Source of the DNA: an uncultured Flavobacteriales bacterium
GTDB taxonomy: Bacteria; Bacteroidota; Bacteroidia; Flavobacteriales_D; Crocinitomicaceae
Reading direction: 5' to 3'
NCBI GenBank assembly: GCA_903823565.1
Contig: CAIJTF010000068.1
Coordinates: 1-64,000 of the forward strand
DNA: 64,000 bases
In this document: one piece after another, positions 36,461-45,397 of the stretch
Numbering within the stretch: the first letter of the stretch is position 1
Layout of the letters: every line of letters begins with the position of its first letter
Made by a program: the position numbers and the translations under genes
Notes under the pieces: generated by a model
Databases searched by the model: none
The model's input: only the letters and a program-made list of their open reading frames with translations
What the model was told of the DNA's origin: nothing

Positions 36461-37625
36461 TCGTATTGATTCTTTAGTGGAATCTATTTTTCCTCAAGTA
36501 TTATCGCATCGATTGCATCTGCATGCACATCCGGAACTTTCCTTTCAGGAATACGAAACCATGAACTACGTTTCGAATGCGCTCACGGAACTTGGTATTC
36601 GTCACGATAAAGAAGTAGGGGGCACCGGCGTGGTGGGGTATATTTCTTCTCCCAATTCCTCCGAATGGATAGGACTCAGGGCGGATCTAGATGCGCTACC
36701 TATTTCGGAACAAAATGACGTGCCCTATCGCTCCAAGGTGCCTGGCGTAATGCATGCCTGCGGTCACGATGTACATACGTCCATCTTATTGGGAACCGCT
36801 GCCGTTTTAATGCAAATGCGGGAAGAACTTCCAGTTTCTGTAAAATTAATCTTTCAACCTGGGGAGGAAGTTTCGCCTGGTGGAGCAAACTATATTATCG
36901 ACGCGGGAATCATGGACAATCCCAAGCTCAATGCCATGGTTGCCCTGCATGTGTATCCAGAAATGGAGGTCGGCAATGTTGGTATTAAGCCCGGGTTAAT
37001 GATGGCATCAAGCGATGAGATTCGAATTGAAATTGAGGGAAAAGGTGGGCATGGCGCCTTGCCTGATAAGTGCATTAATCCCATTGCTATGGCAGCAGAA
37101 ATCATTTCACAAACCCCTTCGCTTTTGAACCAGCATCAACCCAAAGAGGTGCCTACGGTTTTGAGTTATGGATATATTGAAGGGTTGGGCGCGGTGAATG
37201 TTATTCCTTCCACCTGTACCTTAAAAGGAACGTTTCGAACCATGAACGAAGAATGGCGTAAGTCCTTTTTTGAACATTATGAATCTTTTTTAAGGGAAAT
37301 TGAGGTTCGATACGGTGGTGTTGTAAAGCTTCATCGCGTAAAGGGTTATCCCTTTTTAGAAAATGATCCTTTACTTACTGCAAAAGTTGAGAAAAATTTA
37401 AAGGAGCAATTGGGGGAAGATCAGGTACATCCCATACCAATTCGAATGACGGCTGAAGATTTTGCTTTTTATGCTGCCTATGTCCCTATTTGTTTCTTTC
37501 GGTTAGGAGTTGGTGATCCGAATAAAACGGTGAATCACAGCGTACACCACCCTAAATTTGATATCCATTCGGACGGGCTGAAAGTTGGCGTGTCCTCAAT
37601 GGTTTCTATTGTCATGGGGTACTAA
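36450..37625 (+). CDS. M20 family amidohydrolase (N-acyl-amino-acid type)
   Basis: 391 residues. Metal site and catalytic blocks: GLRADLDALPISEQND, MHACGHDVHTSILLGTA (metal Cys/His), FQPGEEVSPGGANYII, ALHVYPEMEVGNVG, GKGGHGALPDKCINP, LSYGYIEGLGAVNVIP and C-terminal MTAEDFAFYA and VNHSVHHPKFD. The family includes hippurate hydrolase, IAA-amino-acid hydrolase and N-acetyl-diaminopimelate deacetylase; which of these applies cannot be told. No signal peptide. Start ATG at 36450 overlaps the TauE gene by 11 bp, so they are coupled. Confidence 0.88.
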   Translation: MNRDRIDSLVESIFPQVLSHRLHLHAHPELSFQEYETMNYVSNALTELGIRHDKEVGGTGVVGYISSPNSSEWIGLRADLDALPISEQNDVPYRSKVPGVMHACGHDVHTSILLGTAAVLMQMREELPVSVKLIFQPGEEVSPGGANYIIDAGIMDNPKLNAMVALHVYPEMEVGNVGIKPGLMMASSDEIRIEIEGKGGHGALPDKCINPIAMAAEIISQTPSLLNQHQPKEVPTVLSYGYIEGLGAVNVIPSTCTLKGTFRTMNEEWRKSFFEHYESFLREIEVRYGGVVKLHRVKGYPFLENDPLLTAKVEKNLKEQLGEDQVHPIPIRMTAEDFAFYAAYVPICFFRLGVGDPNKTVNHSVHHPKFDIHSDGLKVGVSSMVSIVMGY

Positions 37626-37674
37626 CGCTCTGTTTGTTTCTTGCTACAAATCCTTTCGATTGAATTATTTTTTA

Positions 37675-37682
37675 TACCTTAG
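37675..37682 (+). promoter_or_regulatory. Variant promoter box (TACCTTAG) for the DUF1800/DUF1501 cluster
   Basis: TACCTTAG, one mismatch to TAnnTTTG, ends 14 nt before the ATG at 37697, in the 71-bp gap after the M20 gene. TTAG in place of TTTG also occurs at 21652 and 54818. Confidence 0.35.
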
Positions 37683-37696
37683 GAATCGCATACGCT

Positions 37697-39340
37697 ATGG
37701 CTTCATTAAATCCAATTACGGGGGTACTCGGAAAACAGAAAGCAGCGCATCTTTTGCGCCGTGCAACGATAGGGCCTCGTCTTCAGGATATTACAGCGTT
37801 TTCCCAGTTGAATGTTGATGCGGCAATCGCTCAATTAATTCAACCACAGACTCCACCCAATTTCCCAGTAGATCCGAATACCGGTACTACATGGATCGCA
37901 CCGAATCTTCCCGATCCGATGCAGATGGTGGATGTATGGTCGGGATACACAAAATCGTGGTGGCTAGAGACGATGCGAAGTTCGGGTCCCAACCTAACGG
38001 AGCGGATGGTTTGGTTTTATCATACCCATATACCCATTATTTTATCTCGTGTGAGTTGGAGTCCTCAATTGGCGATTGATTATTTACGGCTTTTGCGAAT
38101 GCATGCACTTGGAAATTATAAAGATTTAGTAAAAGCCATTTGTATCGACAATGCGATGCTGATTCATTTGGATGGTCATTTAAATGTTAAAGGTGCACCC
38201 CAGGAGAATTTTGGACGCGAGTTTTTAGAATTGTTTACGGTAGGCAAGGGCCCTGAAGTCTCGCTTGGAAATTACACGCATTTTACAGAACAAGATGTAA
38301 AAGCATTAACGAAGGTGTTAACCGGTTGGACCTATGATACAACTTTCCAAACCTTGGATCCCGTGACGGGAATTCCTTGTGGAAAGGTAAAATCCGGAGA
38401 CGGTGTTTTAGCTTCACAACATGATGTAAGTGCGAAGCAATTTTCAAGTGCTTTTGGTGGTAATACCATCGTTACAGCGGGTGCATCTAACGGTACCTGT
38501 CCCATTTCCTCCGTCCCAAGCGAATTAAGTTCTGTCGTGGATATGGTGTTTAATTCCGTTCATACGGCTCGGCATATCTGTCGTAGATTATACCGTCAAT
38601 TCGTGTATTTTGACATTTCAGCGGAAATTGAAACCGACATCATTATTCCCTTGGCCAATGCCTTGCTGGCGAATAATTTTGATCTTATTGATGTGCTAAG
38701 TACCTTGCTTAAAAGTGAGCATTTTTATGATTTAGATACGCTTCCAACCCAGGATAATAATATGGGTGCCATTATAAAATCGCCGGTAGAAATTATTATA
38801 GGTACGATGCGCTTGTTTGACGTACAAGTTCCCTCGGTGACAACCCAATTAAGCCAGCATTATGAATTGTTTGATCAATTACAAACTCAATTGGACCTGC
38901 AAGGCTTAGCCCTGTTCGAACCCGTTGATGTGGCTGGATACGATCCGTATTTTCAAGTACCCGTATATCATCGGTACTGGATTTCAGCGAATTACTTGGC
39001 AAATAGATACAAATTTGCAGAATTGCTAGTTAACGGATTTACGTCTCCAGCGGGAGCCACGATCCAGTTGGATGTACTTTCTGTGGTTCAAGGGAATGCC
39101 AGTACTCCATCCGATCCCGACCTTTTGGTGCAGGAAATTGTTGAATGGCTCTTGCCGCTTACCATAGATACTGCGCGTTTAACTTATTTTAAGAATAGTT
39201 TACTGCTTAATAATAACAGCCTAAATTGGAGTGCCGAATGGGCCGCTTTTCTAGGGAGCGGTAATGATGCGGTGGTTAGGGTGCAATTGGAGAAATTATT
39301 TATTGGCATGATGCAAACGCCCGAATATCAACTTTTTTAA
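37697..39340 (+). CDS. DUF1800 family protein
   Basis: 547 residues, large and helix-rich. Family blocks: HLLRRATIGPRLQDI at the start, REFLELFTVGKG, FTEQDVKALTKVLTGWTYD, and TARHICRRLYRQFVYF. No Sec signal peptide is visible; the protein begins MASLNPITGVLGKQKA. DUF1800 proteins are almost always encoded directly before a DUF1501 protein in bacteria, as here (9-bp gap), so the two probably act together, but function is unknown. It heads a five-gene run ending with two lipoproteins. Length and motifs are intact; no frameshift seen. Confidence 0.85.
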   Translation: MASLNPITGVLGKQKAAHLLRRATIGPRLQDITAFSQLNVDAAIAQLIQPQTPPNFPVDPNTGTTWIAPNLPDPMQMVDVWSGYTKSWWLETMRSSGPNLTERMVWFYHTHIPIILSRVSWSPQLAIDYLRLLRMHALGNYKDLVKAICIDNAMLIHLDGHLNVKGAPQENFGREFLELFTVGKGPEVSLGNYTHFTEQDVKALTKVLTGWTYDTTFQTLDPVTGIPCGKVKSGDGVLASQHDVSAKQFSSAFGGNTIVTAGASNGTCPISSVPSELSSVVDMVFNSVHTARHICRRLYRQFVYFDISAEIETDIIIPLANALLANNFDLIDVLSTLLKSEHFYDLDTLPTQDNNMGAIIKSPVEIIIGTMRLFDVQVPSVTTQLSQHYELFDQLQTQLDLQGLALFEPVDVAGYDPYFQVPVYHRYWISANYLANRYKFAELLVNGFTSPAGATIQLDVLSVVQGNASTPSDPDLLVQEIVEWLLPLTIDTARLTYFKNSLLLNNNSLNWSAEWAAFLGSGNDAVVRVQLEKLFIGMMQTPEYQLF

Positions 39341-39349
39341 TCCAGGGCA

Positions 39350-40993
39350 ATGAAAAGAAGAGATTTTGTTCGATTATCCTCCGTCTTGAGCAGTGGCATG
39401 TTGCTGAAATTCAATGGGGTTCCTTTGTATGCCTTTTCGGAAGAGAATATTTTGCATCAAATTGCTAAGAATAGCTTGAACGATAAGATATTAGTTCTGA
39501 TTGAATTGCACGGGGGGAACGATGGCTTGAACACGATCATTCCATTAAATCAATATGGATTATATTACAACAACAGAGCAAATATTGCTATACCCGAGAA
39601 TGGACTTCGCAATTACATAACCCTTGACCCTTCGTTGCCTGACAACCGTCAGGTGGGCTTGCATCCTGATATGGTCGCGGCCAAAGCCATGTATGATGAA
39701 GGGAATATGGCGGTCATTCAAAATGTCTCTTACGAAAACATGAATGGCTCCCATTTCAGAAGCCGAGATGTATGGATGATGGGGGGAGGGTACAACGATT
39801 ATTACAATTCGGGATGGATGGGGCGTTATCTCGATTATACGTATCCTGGATATCCAGATAATTACCCGAGTGTTCAATATCCAGATCCCTTAGCTATTGA
39901 AATGGGTACTGCCGTTTCTTTAGCCTTTCACAGGGATCAAGGCATTCCTGCAGGATTATCCATTCAAGATCCTGTCGCCTTCTACAATTTGATTCAAGGG
40001 GTAGGGGTAGATCCCCCGATTACACTGCCGGATACGCACGCCGGTGATGAAATCGAATACATCATGCAAATTGAAAAGCAAGCACATAACTACGCTGAAC
40101 GGTTGAAGGATGTTTTTGAGGCAGGATCTAATTCCAACGTGGTATACCCCGATCTTTATCCCTACATTGCTCCAGCAGGGGCAAAACACAATCCGTTATC
40201 GCCCCAACTTCAGGTGATTTCAAGGCTAATAAGCGGTGGGATCAATACAAAGATTTTTGTTTGTCGCATTGGCGGCTTTGATACCCATGCTAACCAAGTA
40301 GTCAATAATAATCCTACCATGGGCTCCCATGCCGCTTTGTTATACCATATTTCAAGCGCGGTAAAAGCATTCTATGATGATTTACAAAATTTAGGATTAG
40401 ACCATCGGGTGTTAACGATGACCTTTTCGGAATTCGGGAGGCGAGTGGCATCCAATGCCAGTTATGGAACAGACCATGGAAATGCAGCCCCCATGCTCGT
40501 TTTTGGTACGTGCATCAACCCGGGCGTATTTGGTAACAATCCTGATTTAGGTAATTTACAGTACGGAAACGTTCCAATGGAGTTCGATTACCGTCAAGTT
40601 TTTACTTCAGTAATGAAGGATTGGTTCAACGCTTCGGATGAAGCCATTGCTACGGTGAAATTTGAGAATTTTGTGGAAAGCCGTATCGATTATGTTGAGT
40701 GTAAGACATTAAGCACAACCGAGTTGTTTCAAGAAAACTTAAGCTTACACTGTTACCCCAACCCTACACAAGAGCAATTGAATGTTTCCTATTACCTCAA
40801 ACAGGATGCCGCCGTTCGCATCGATTTACTCGATTTTTCTGGTCGACAGATTGCATCTATCACTGAGCCACCTTCCACAATGGGGAGCCACGAAGTTGTA
40901 TTTGATCTTTCACGCCTTTCCCAGGGAACCTATTTGGTTAGGTTATTTGCAAATGATGCGGTTTTAATGAAAAAAATAATCCTGTCCCACTGA
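39350..40993 (+). CDS. DUF1501 (alkaline-phosphatase-like) protein with T9SS sorting domain
   Basis: 547 residues. N-terminal twin-arginine-like signal (MKRRDFVRLSSVLSSGM). The DUF1501 core, of the alkaline phosphatase/sulfatase superfamily, shows LIELHGGNDGLNTIIPL, GSHFRSRDVWMMGGG, RIGGFDTHANQV, MTFSEFGRRVASNASYGTDHGNAAPM in parts, with TDHG as the likely metal-binding end. Residues about 464-547 form a C-terminal T9SS type A sorting domain: CYPNPTQEQLNVSYYL, FSGRQIAS, LSQGTYLVRLFAN, MKKIIL. So it crosses the inner membrane (perhaps by Tat) and then the outer membrane by T9SS. The next gene overlaps (TGATG). Confidence 0.87.
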   Translation: MKRRDFVRLSSVLSSGMLLKFNGVPLYAFSEENILHQIAKNSLNDKILVLIELHGGNDGLNTIIPLNQYGLYYNNRANIAIPENGLRNYITLDPSLPDNRQVGLHPDMVAAKAMYDEGNMAVIQNVSYENMNGSHFRSRDVWMMGGGYNDYYNSGWMGRYLDYTYPGYPDNYPSVQYPDPLAIEMGTAVSLAFHRDQGIPAGLSIQDPVAFYNLIQGVGVDPPITLPDTHAGDEIEYIMQIEKQAHNYAERLKDVFEAGSNSNVVYPDLYPYIAPAGAKHNPLSPQLQVISRLISGGINTKIFVCRIGGFDTHANQVVNNNPTMGSHAALLYHISSAVKAFYDDLQNLGLDHRVLTMTFSEFGRRVASNASYGTDHGNAAPMLVFGTCINPGVFGNNPDLGNLQYGNVPMEFDYRQVFTSVMKDWFNASDEAIATVKFENFVESRIDYVECKTLSTTELFQENLSLHCYPNPTQEQLNVSYYLKQDAAVRIDLLDFSGRQIASITEPPSTMGSHEVVFDLSRLSQGTYLVRLFANDAVLMKKIILSH

Positions 40994-41820
40994 TGAGAAA
41001 ACATTGGCTAACGCTTGTTCTAATCGTTTTTGCGTCGCTTTATTCCTTGGGGCAAAGTAGAAAGCATCAATACCGAAAAGATCGTTATTTTTTCGGAATA
41101 CAATTGGGTACAGGATTCACGCAACCTATTATCGGCGAGCGTTATAGTTTGTTGCAAGCAACGCCAGAATCTGCCAATAAGACGTATGATAAGCAGTACG
41201 GTCATCTATTTCAAAATTCGGGAGGAATTTATGGATTGCATGGGAGTTTTGCCTTTACGAAATTATTTTCAGTACTCACCCAACCCTGTTTTCAAACCCA
41301 ACGGTATAGCTATCTCACCAATTATCATTGGGCCGATACCATTCTAGGGGGTGAATTGTACAAGGAGTTGTTGCATCGACAAAAAATTGCTAACCTGAGG
41401 ATACCTGTTTTAGCACGTATGGATTTTTCGGCACGTAGGTTTTCTCCTTATGTTCAAGCAGGGCTTTCTTTGGATATAGCCTATTTTGCCAGCCAGATTA
41501 TTTATTCAGATAATTACATTGACTATCAAGTGGACCGAAAGACAGCCAATCCTTCTACGCTTGCTGAAATGACGCCTCACGTGAATAAGGTCAATGTTTA
41601 CGCTGTGGGTGGGGCAGGCTGCACCTATTATCGCGAACAGTTTGCCGTTTCGTTATCCGGTAATATTCGTTATGGATTGAGGTCTAGTATCAATGACCAA
41701 AACCGTTACGCTGATTACACGGGATTTGCCACTGAATTTTTGGATGTTCAAGATCAATTCAACCTACTAAACCTTGATCTTATGGTTACGGTAATGGTTC
41801 CAATTCATAAAAAATGGTAG
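40993..41820 (+). CDS. Outer-membrane beta-barrel protein (PorT-like)
   Basis: 275 residues: signal peptide (MRKHWLTLVLIVFASLYSLGQ), then beta-rich segments such as YFFGIQLGTGFTQPII, GIYGLHGSFAFTKLFSVL, SPYVQAGLSLDIAYF and VSLSGNIRYGLRSSIND, with a final strand LLNLDLMVTVMVPIHKKW (in parts). This is the eight-strand outer-membrane barrel type broadly called PorT-like; it is not the T9SS PorT gene itself as far as I can judge. Its ATG overlaps the DUF1501 stop (TGATG). It may be a membrane partner for the DUF1800/DUF1501 pair. Confidence 0.7.
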   Translation: MRKHWLTLVLIVFASLYSLGQSRKHQYRKDRYFFGIQLGTGFTQPIIGERYSLLQATPESANKTYDKQYGHLFQNSGGIYGLHGSFAFTKLFSVLTQPCFQTQRYSYLTNYHWADTILGGELYKELLHRQKIANLRIPVLARMDFSARRFSPYVQAGLSLDIAYFASQIIYSDNYIDYQVDRKTANPSTLAEMTPHVNKVNVYAVGGAGCTYYREQFAVSLSGNIRYGLRSSINDQNRYADYTGFATEFLDVQDQFNLLNLDLMVTVMVPIHKKW

Positions 41821-41822
41821 CT

Positions 41823-42992
41823 ATGCGGTTTTGGTTTATTTGTGGACTTTTGTGTTTGTTCTTCAGCGCCTGCGAAAAGACCGATCCTTCTACCTTACCT
41901 TTTACGAAGATTTACGACGATCAAAATGGAAACCGATCCTTTACTCCGTTGGCCATAGCAAAAGCTACGTTGGATCATGGGTATTTTGTGTTAAGTGCTT
42001 ATGATGGGTGGAGAATTCATCTGATGAAAATAGACAAGGAGGGAAACTTTGAATGGAATTTGTTTTTACCCGAACAGTATGTAAATGCTTCGCCTTCTAT
42101 TTTAACCATAGATAATGTGCTTTACGTGGTCTGCATGGATCCCGTTCAGGTGGATACGCGAATTTTACGCATCGATGAAGTAAATAGGTCCGTGTCACAA
42201 ATCGCGCACTTGGAGGAGGTGACCTATCCTATTCATGCCCATTACACCGGAGATAAATTGTATTTGCTAAATGCACCTTTATCGAGCCAAATGATGGGAA
42301 TTCACGAGGTAGGTCAGGCTTTGGATACTGTAGTGAAAGGAGGTGCCCTTTCAATTTCAATGAATGTAGATGACTTGCTTTTAAAACACATGATGCATAC
42401 AGGGACTCGTTGGCCTTTTTATGTTCATTCTAGTCCTGAAAAAGACTTGCTTTGTGTAAATGCCTTTTATAATTATAGTTTTTCATCGGTATTTATGGAT
42501 AGCGACCTTCAATTTAACGGTGTTATTAATGGTGCAGGTTTAGAAGGAGGGTTATTGGCGATGGCTCCTTTGGGTCAGCAAAAATTTGCATTTGCAAGAA
42601 AGGCAGGGGATTTGGTTTTATTCAACCCAATGCTAGCGATAAATCCCAGCACTGTAGCTATGGCCACTGCATTGGAGGCCCAGGGCGATGCTGAAATAGA
42701 CCCAACAAAACCGGTAATACTAAAAGACGTTACCCATCAGGCGGTAACTTATAAAATGCTTATTGCGAGCACAAGAAGCAATCAATTGGTATTAAAGCTT
42801 TATGATGCCTCCGGTAAAAAGGTGGGTTCGCGTTACTTGAGTAAGAATGTACCGATAAAGGCATGTGACGCCATTCAAACACCCTATGGAGAGGTTTTAA
42901 TCTTGGCCCAAGTTCGTGTGATGGGTAGTTTCAACCGCATCGCAACCATTAAGCTAACCCCTACGAATTTGCAAGAATTACTTCAGCCATGA
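41823..42992 (+). CDS. Lipoprotein, unknown function
   Basis: 389 residues. ATG 41823 gives a classic lipoprotein signal: MRFWFICGLLCLFFSAC with Cys17 as the lipid-acceptor; an ATG 9 bases earlier is possible but spoils the signal less neatly. The body has repeated beta-propeller-like segments (LTIDNVLYVVCMDP, YTGDKLYLLNAP, QKFAFARKAGDLVLF), suggesting a six- or seven-bladed propeller. No conserved catalytic motif seen. It follows the barrel gene with the stop of that gene within two bases and overlaps the next lipoprotein gene by ATGA at 42989. Confidence 0.65.
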   Translation: MRFWFICGLLCLFFSACEKTDPSTLPFTKIYDDQNGNRSFTPLAIAKATLDHGYFVLSAYDGWRIHLMKIDKEGNFEWNLFLPEQYVNASPSILTIDNVLYVVCMDPVQVDTRILRIDEVNRSVSQIAHLEEVTYPIHAHYTGDKLYLLNAPLSSQMMGIHEVGQALDTVVKGGALSISMNVDDLLLKHMMHTGTRWPFYVHSSPEKDLLCVNAFYNYSFSSVFMDSDLQFNGVINGAGLEGGLLAMAPLGQQKFAFARKAGDLVLFNPMLAINPSTVAMATALEAQGDAEIDPTKPVILKDVTHQAVTYKMLIASTRSNQLVLKLYDASGKKVGSRYLSKNVPIKACDAIQTPYGEVLILAQVRVMGSFNRIATIKLTPTNLQELLQP

Positions 42993-43402
42993 TTCGAAAG
43001 GTATTTTGGTTTTTGTTCCTATTGGTTTGCTTTGCTTGTAACAAACAAAAGCGGTGGGAACGTCGCTTAGAAGGTTCTTGGCTTCCGACTTTAGTATGGT
43101 ATCAAAACGCAGATGGTTTCACCTTTTATGACAGTCTTCCTTCCGGGCAAATTACGATTGACAAAGGATTAGCTTTGGGGCAAGTAGTATCTGATTTTAG
43201 TGCGTTTCAAGGAAATGTTTCAGATACCTTAGGATTGGATGGCCCCGTTTATTTACGTATTCCTGAATCGGAAGTTATTTGGACAGCAAACAACGATTCA
43301 ACGGTAAGCCGATTATTTGCCCTCACCAACCAAGATCTAGTTTTTGAGCGCTATCATGCGCAGAGCAATAACCGTTTTCGTTATATTTTCAAGAAATTTT
43401 GA
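42989..43402 (+). CDS. Small lipoprotein, unknown function
   Basis: 137 residues with lipobox: MIRKVFWFLFLLVCFAC, acceptor Cys17. The mature part is beta-rich (GSWLPTLVWYQNADGFTFYD, in parts; SGQITIDKGLAL; RYIFKKF), reminiscent of lipocalin-like small lipoproteins of Bacteroidota. No motif recognised. It ends the five-gene run; the ATGA overlap with the preceding lipoprotein implies coupling. Convergent with the DUF59 gene across 6 bp; no terminator hairpin visible there. Confidence 0.6.
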   Translation: MIRKVFWFLFLLVCFACNKQKRWERRLEGSWLPTLVWYQNADGFTFYDSLPSGQITIDKGLALGQVVSDFSAFQGNVSDTLGLDGPVYLRIPESEVIWTANNDSTVSRLFALTNQDLVFERYHAQSNNRFRYIFKKF

Positions 43403-43408
43403 GGGCTA

Positions 43409-43714
43409 TTACATGAAGCCTAATTCCAACTTGGCTTCCTCGGACATCATGTCTTTATCCCAAGGTGGGTCAAATACAATGTGTACTTTACACGCTTCCA
43501 CCTCTTCCATGGCTTTAACCTTGTCTTCTACTTCTTTGGGCAGTGTTTCAGCAACCGGGCAGTTTGGGGAAGTTAATGTCATGTCGATATCCACCTGTCT
43601 ATCCTCAGAAATACGGATCTCATAGATTAATCCCAATTCGAAAACATCCACGGGGATTTCCGGATCGTAGATGGTTTTTAAAACGGTAACAATATTGTTT
43701 TCTAATTCCATCAT
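43409..43714 (-). CDS. DUF59/MIP18 family Fe-S assembly protein (SufT-like)
   Basis: 101 residues. Family signature: LKTIYDPEIPVDVFELGLIYEI, MTLTSPNCPVAETLP with the conserved Cys, and HIVFDPPWDKDMMSEEA, in parts. MIP18/SufT proteins help mature Fe-S proteins. Position after sufS-sufE in an overlapping run fits that role. ATG at 43714 overlaps the sufE stop (ATGA). No sufBCD genes are in the window. Confidence in family is high; exact role is less certain. Confidence 0.88.
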   Translation of the reverse strand: MMELENNIVTVLKTIYDPEIPVDVFELGLIYEIRISEDRQVDIDMTLTSPNCPVAETLPKEVEDKVKAMEEVEACKVHIVFDPPWDKDMMSEEAKLELGFM

Positions 43715-44130
43715 AGGTTTAAATGCTTGAGTCCTTCGCTTTTCAATCGGTTTATCATTCCAACTAACCCATTGGCCCGAGTAGGGGATAAATGTTCCTG
43801 CAATCCAATTTTACCGATAAAATAAAGTTCCGTCGTAACAATATCTTGTGGGGTTTGGTTCGATAGTACACGAATTAAAAGACTAATAATGCCTTTGGTG
43901 ATTATTGCATCTGAATCGGCAGTAAAGTGCAATTTACTTTCGCTCAATTCGGTATTAACCCAAACCCGAGATTGGCAACCATGAATTAAACGGTCATCGG
44001 TTTTTTGCTCTTCATGAAGCAGTGGTAACTCCTTACCGAGGTCGATGATGTATTCATATTTTTCCATCCAATCCTCGAACATGGAAAATTCCTCGATGAT
44101 TTCGTCCTGTATTTGGTTAATGGATTTCAT
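43711..44130 (-). CDS. sufE: Cysteine desulfuration protein SufE
   Basis: Sulfur acceptor that takes persulfide from SufS and passes it to the SufBCD scaffold. 139 residues, with acceptor C52 in LIHGCQSRVWV matching C51 of E. coli SufE, and the usual EWMEKYEYIIDLGKELP (here DWMEKYEYIIDLGKELP) region. Start overlaps the sufS stop by one base (TAATG), stop overlaps DUF59. Complete and conventional. Confidence 0.95.
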   Translation of the reverse strand: MKSINQIQDEIIEEFSMFEDWMEKYEYIIDLGKELPLLHEEQKTDDRLIHGCQSRVWVNTELSESKLHFTADSDAIITKGIISLLIRVLSNQTPQDIVTTELYFIGKIGLQEHLSPTRANGLVGMINRLKSEGLKHLNL

Positions 44131-45350
44131 TACGATAACAAATGGATAGAACGTTCTAAGGCTATTATAAATTGATCAATTTCTTCTTGCGTATTATAAA
44201 AGGCTAAGGAGGCACGCACCGTTCCAGGAATATTAAACCGGTGCATTAAGGGCTGGGTACAATGGTGCCCTGTTCTAACCGCAATCCCTTGTTTATCGAG
44301 CAAGGTACCAAGGTCTAAGGGGTGTATTTTACCAACGAGAAACGATAGTGTGGCACAGGTATCGGGCGCTTCTCCTATAAAGCGCATGGATGGCAAATCT
44401 TTCATGTTAGCGCGAAGGTATTGCCCTAACGTCAATTCATGAGCAAAGGCGCTTTGAAGATCCAATGAATTTAAATAGTGAAAAGCTTCGCTAAGTGCGA
44501 TTGCACCAGCGATGTTTGGCGTTCCCGCTTCAAATTTTAACGGGGCTTCTTGATAGGTCGTTTTTTCAAAGGTCACTTGATCTATCATATCTCCTCCACC
44601 TTGATAGGGTGGGAGTGAATTTAACAGGTCTAGTTTACCGTACAGCACACCAATACCTGTTGGACCGAAAACTTTATGGCCAGAAAAAACAAGGAAATCG
44701 CAACCAAGGGTTTGAACATCGATTGGAAGGTGCTGTATGCTTTGAGCGGCATCAACCATTACTAAAGCACCAACAGATTTCGCTTGCTTGATAAGAAAAT
44801 CGAGCGGGTTAATGGTTCCAAGCGTATTAGAAACGTGAACGACGCTAAGCAATTTTGTTTTATTGCTTAGCAGACGTGAAAACGCTTCCAAATCCAAGGT
44901 CCCATCCTCGAGCACTGGGATTACCTTGAGTATGGTACCTTTTCGTTCGCAGAGCAACTGCCATGGAACTATGTTTGCGTGATGTTCCATCCCAGAGATT
45001 AAAATCTCATCGCCTACTTGTAACAATTCACCAAGTGAATAAGCGATGGTGTTGATTCCGTCGGTCGTTCCCTTGGTAAAAACAATTTCTTTGGGAGAAC
45101 TCGCCCCTATGAACGATGCAATATTTGTTCTGGCCTCCTCGTAGGCTTGCGTCGCTTGATCACTTAGGTAATGAACTCCTCGGTGTACGTTGGCATTTTC
45201 GTTTTCGTAATACCTGTTAATTCTTGAAATCACCTGCGTGGGCTTTTGCGAGGTGGCCCCATTATCGAAATAGATCAATGGTTTTCCATGGATTTTCGTG
45301 TCAAGGATTGGAAAATCTTTTCTGACTTGATTTACATGGAAAGTAGACAT
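44130..45350 (-). CDS. sufS: Cysteine desulfurase SufS
   Basis: PLP enzyme that mobilises cysteine sulfur for Fe-S clusters. 406 residues; PLP lysine K226 in FSGHKVFGPTG and catalytic C364 in RTGHHCTQPLM have the same numbers as in E. coli SufS. Also FTKGTTDGIN and MEHHANIVPWQ. The ATG at 45350 sits 4 nt after a TAATTTTG box, giving a predicted leaderless message. It lies 47 bp downstream of porX in the same direction. Secure. Confidence 0.97.
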   Translation of the reverse strand: MSTFHVNQVRKDFPILDTKIHGKPLIYFDNGATSQKPTQVISRINRYYENENANVHRGVHYLSDQATQAYEEARTNIASFIGASSPKEIVFTKGTTDGINTIAYSLGELLQVGDEILISGMEHHANIVPWQLLCERKGTILKVIPVLEDGTLDLEAFSRLLSNKTKLLSVVHVSNTLGTINPLDFLIKQAKSVGALVMVDAAQSIQHLPIDVQTLGCDFLVFSGHKVFGPTGIGVLYGKLDLLNSLPPYQGGGDMIDQVTFEKTTYQEAPLKFEAGTPNIAGAIALSEAFHYLNSLDLQSAFAHELTLGQYLRANMKDLPSMRFIGEAPDTCATLSFLVGKIHPLDLGTLLDKQGIAVRTGHHCTQPLMHRFNIPGTVRASLAFYNTQEEIDQFIIALERSIHLLS

Positions 45351-45354
45351 GCTG

Positions 45355-45362
45355 CAAAATTA
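45355..45362 (-). promoter_or_regulatory. Promoter -7 box (TAATTTTG) for sufS-sufE-DUF59
   Basis: Plus strand CAAAATTA, so TAATTTTG on the minus strand, ending 4 nt before the sufS ATG. Same geometry as aroQ and surE. It suggests the suf genes are transcribed separately from porX. Confidence 0.5.
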
Positions 45363-45397
45363 CAACATTCTGAAAGGAACCGAGTACAAGGGATGAT

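Noticed and set aside
37697-40993. DUF1800/DUF1501 as a recently transferred island
   Set aside because: Codon style and base composition look like the neighbours and no mobility gene or repeat flanks it.
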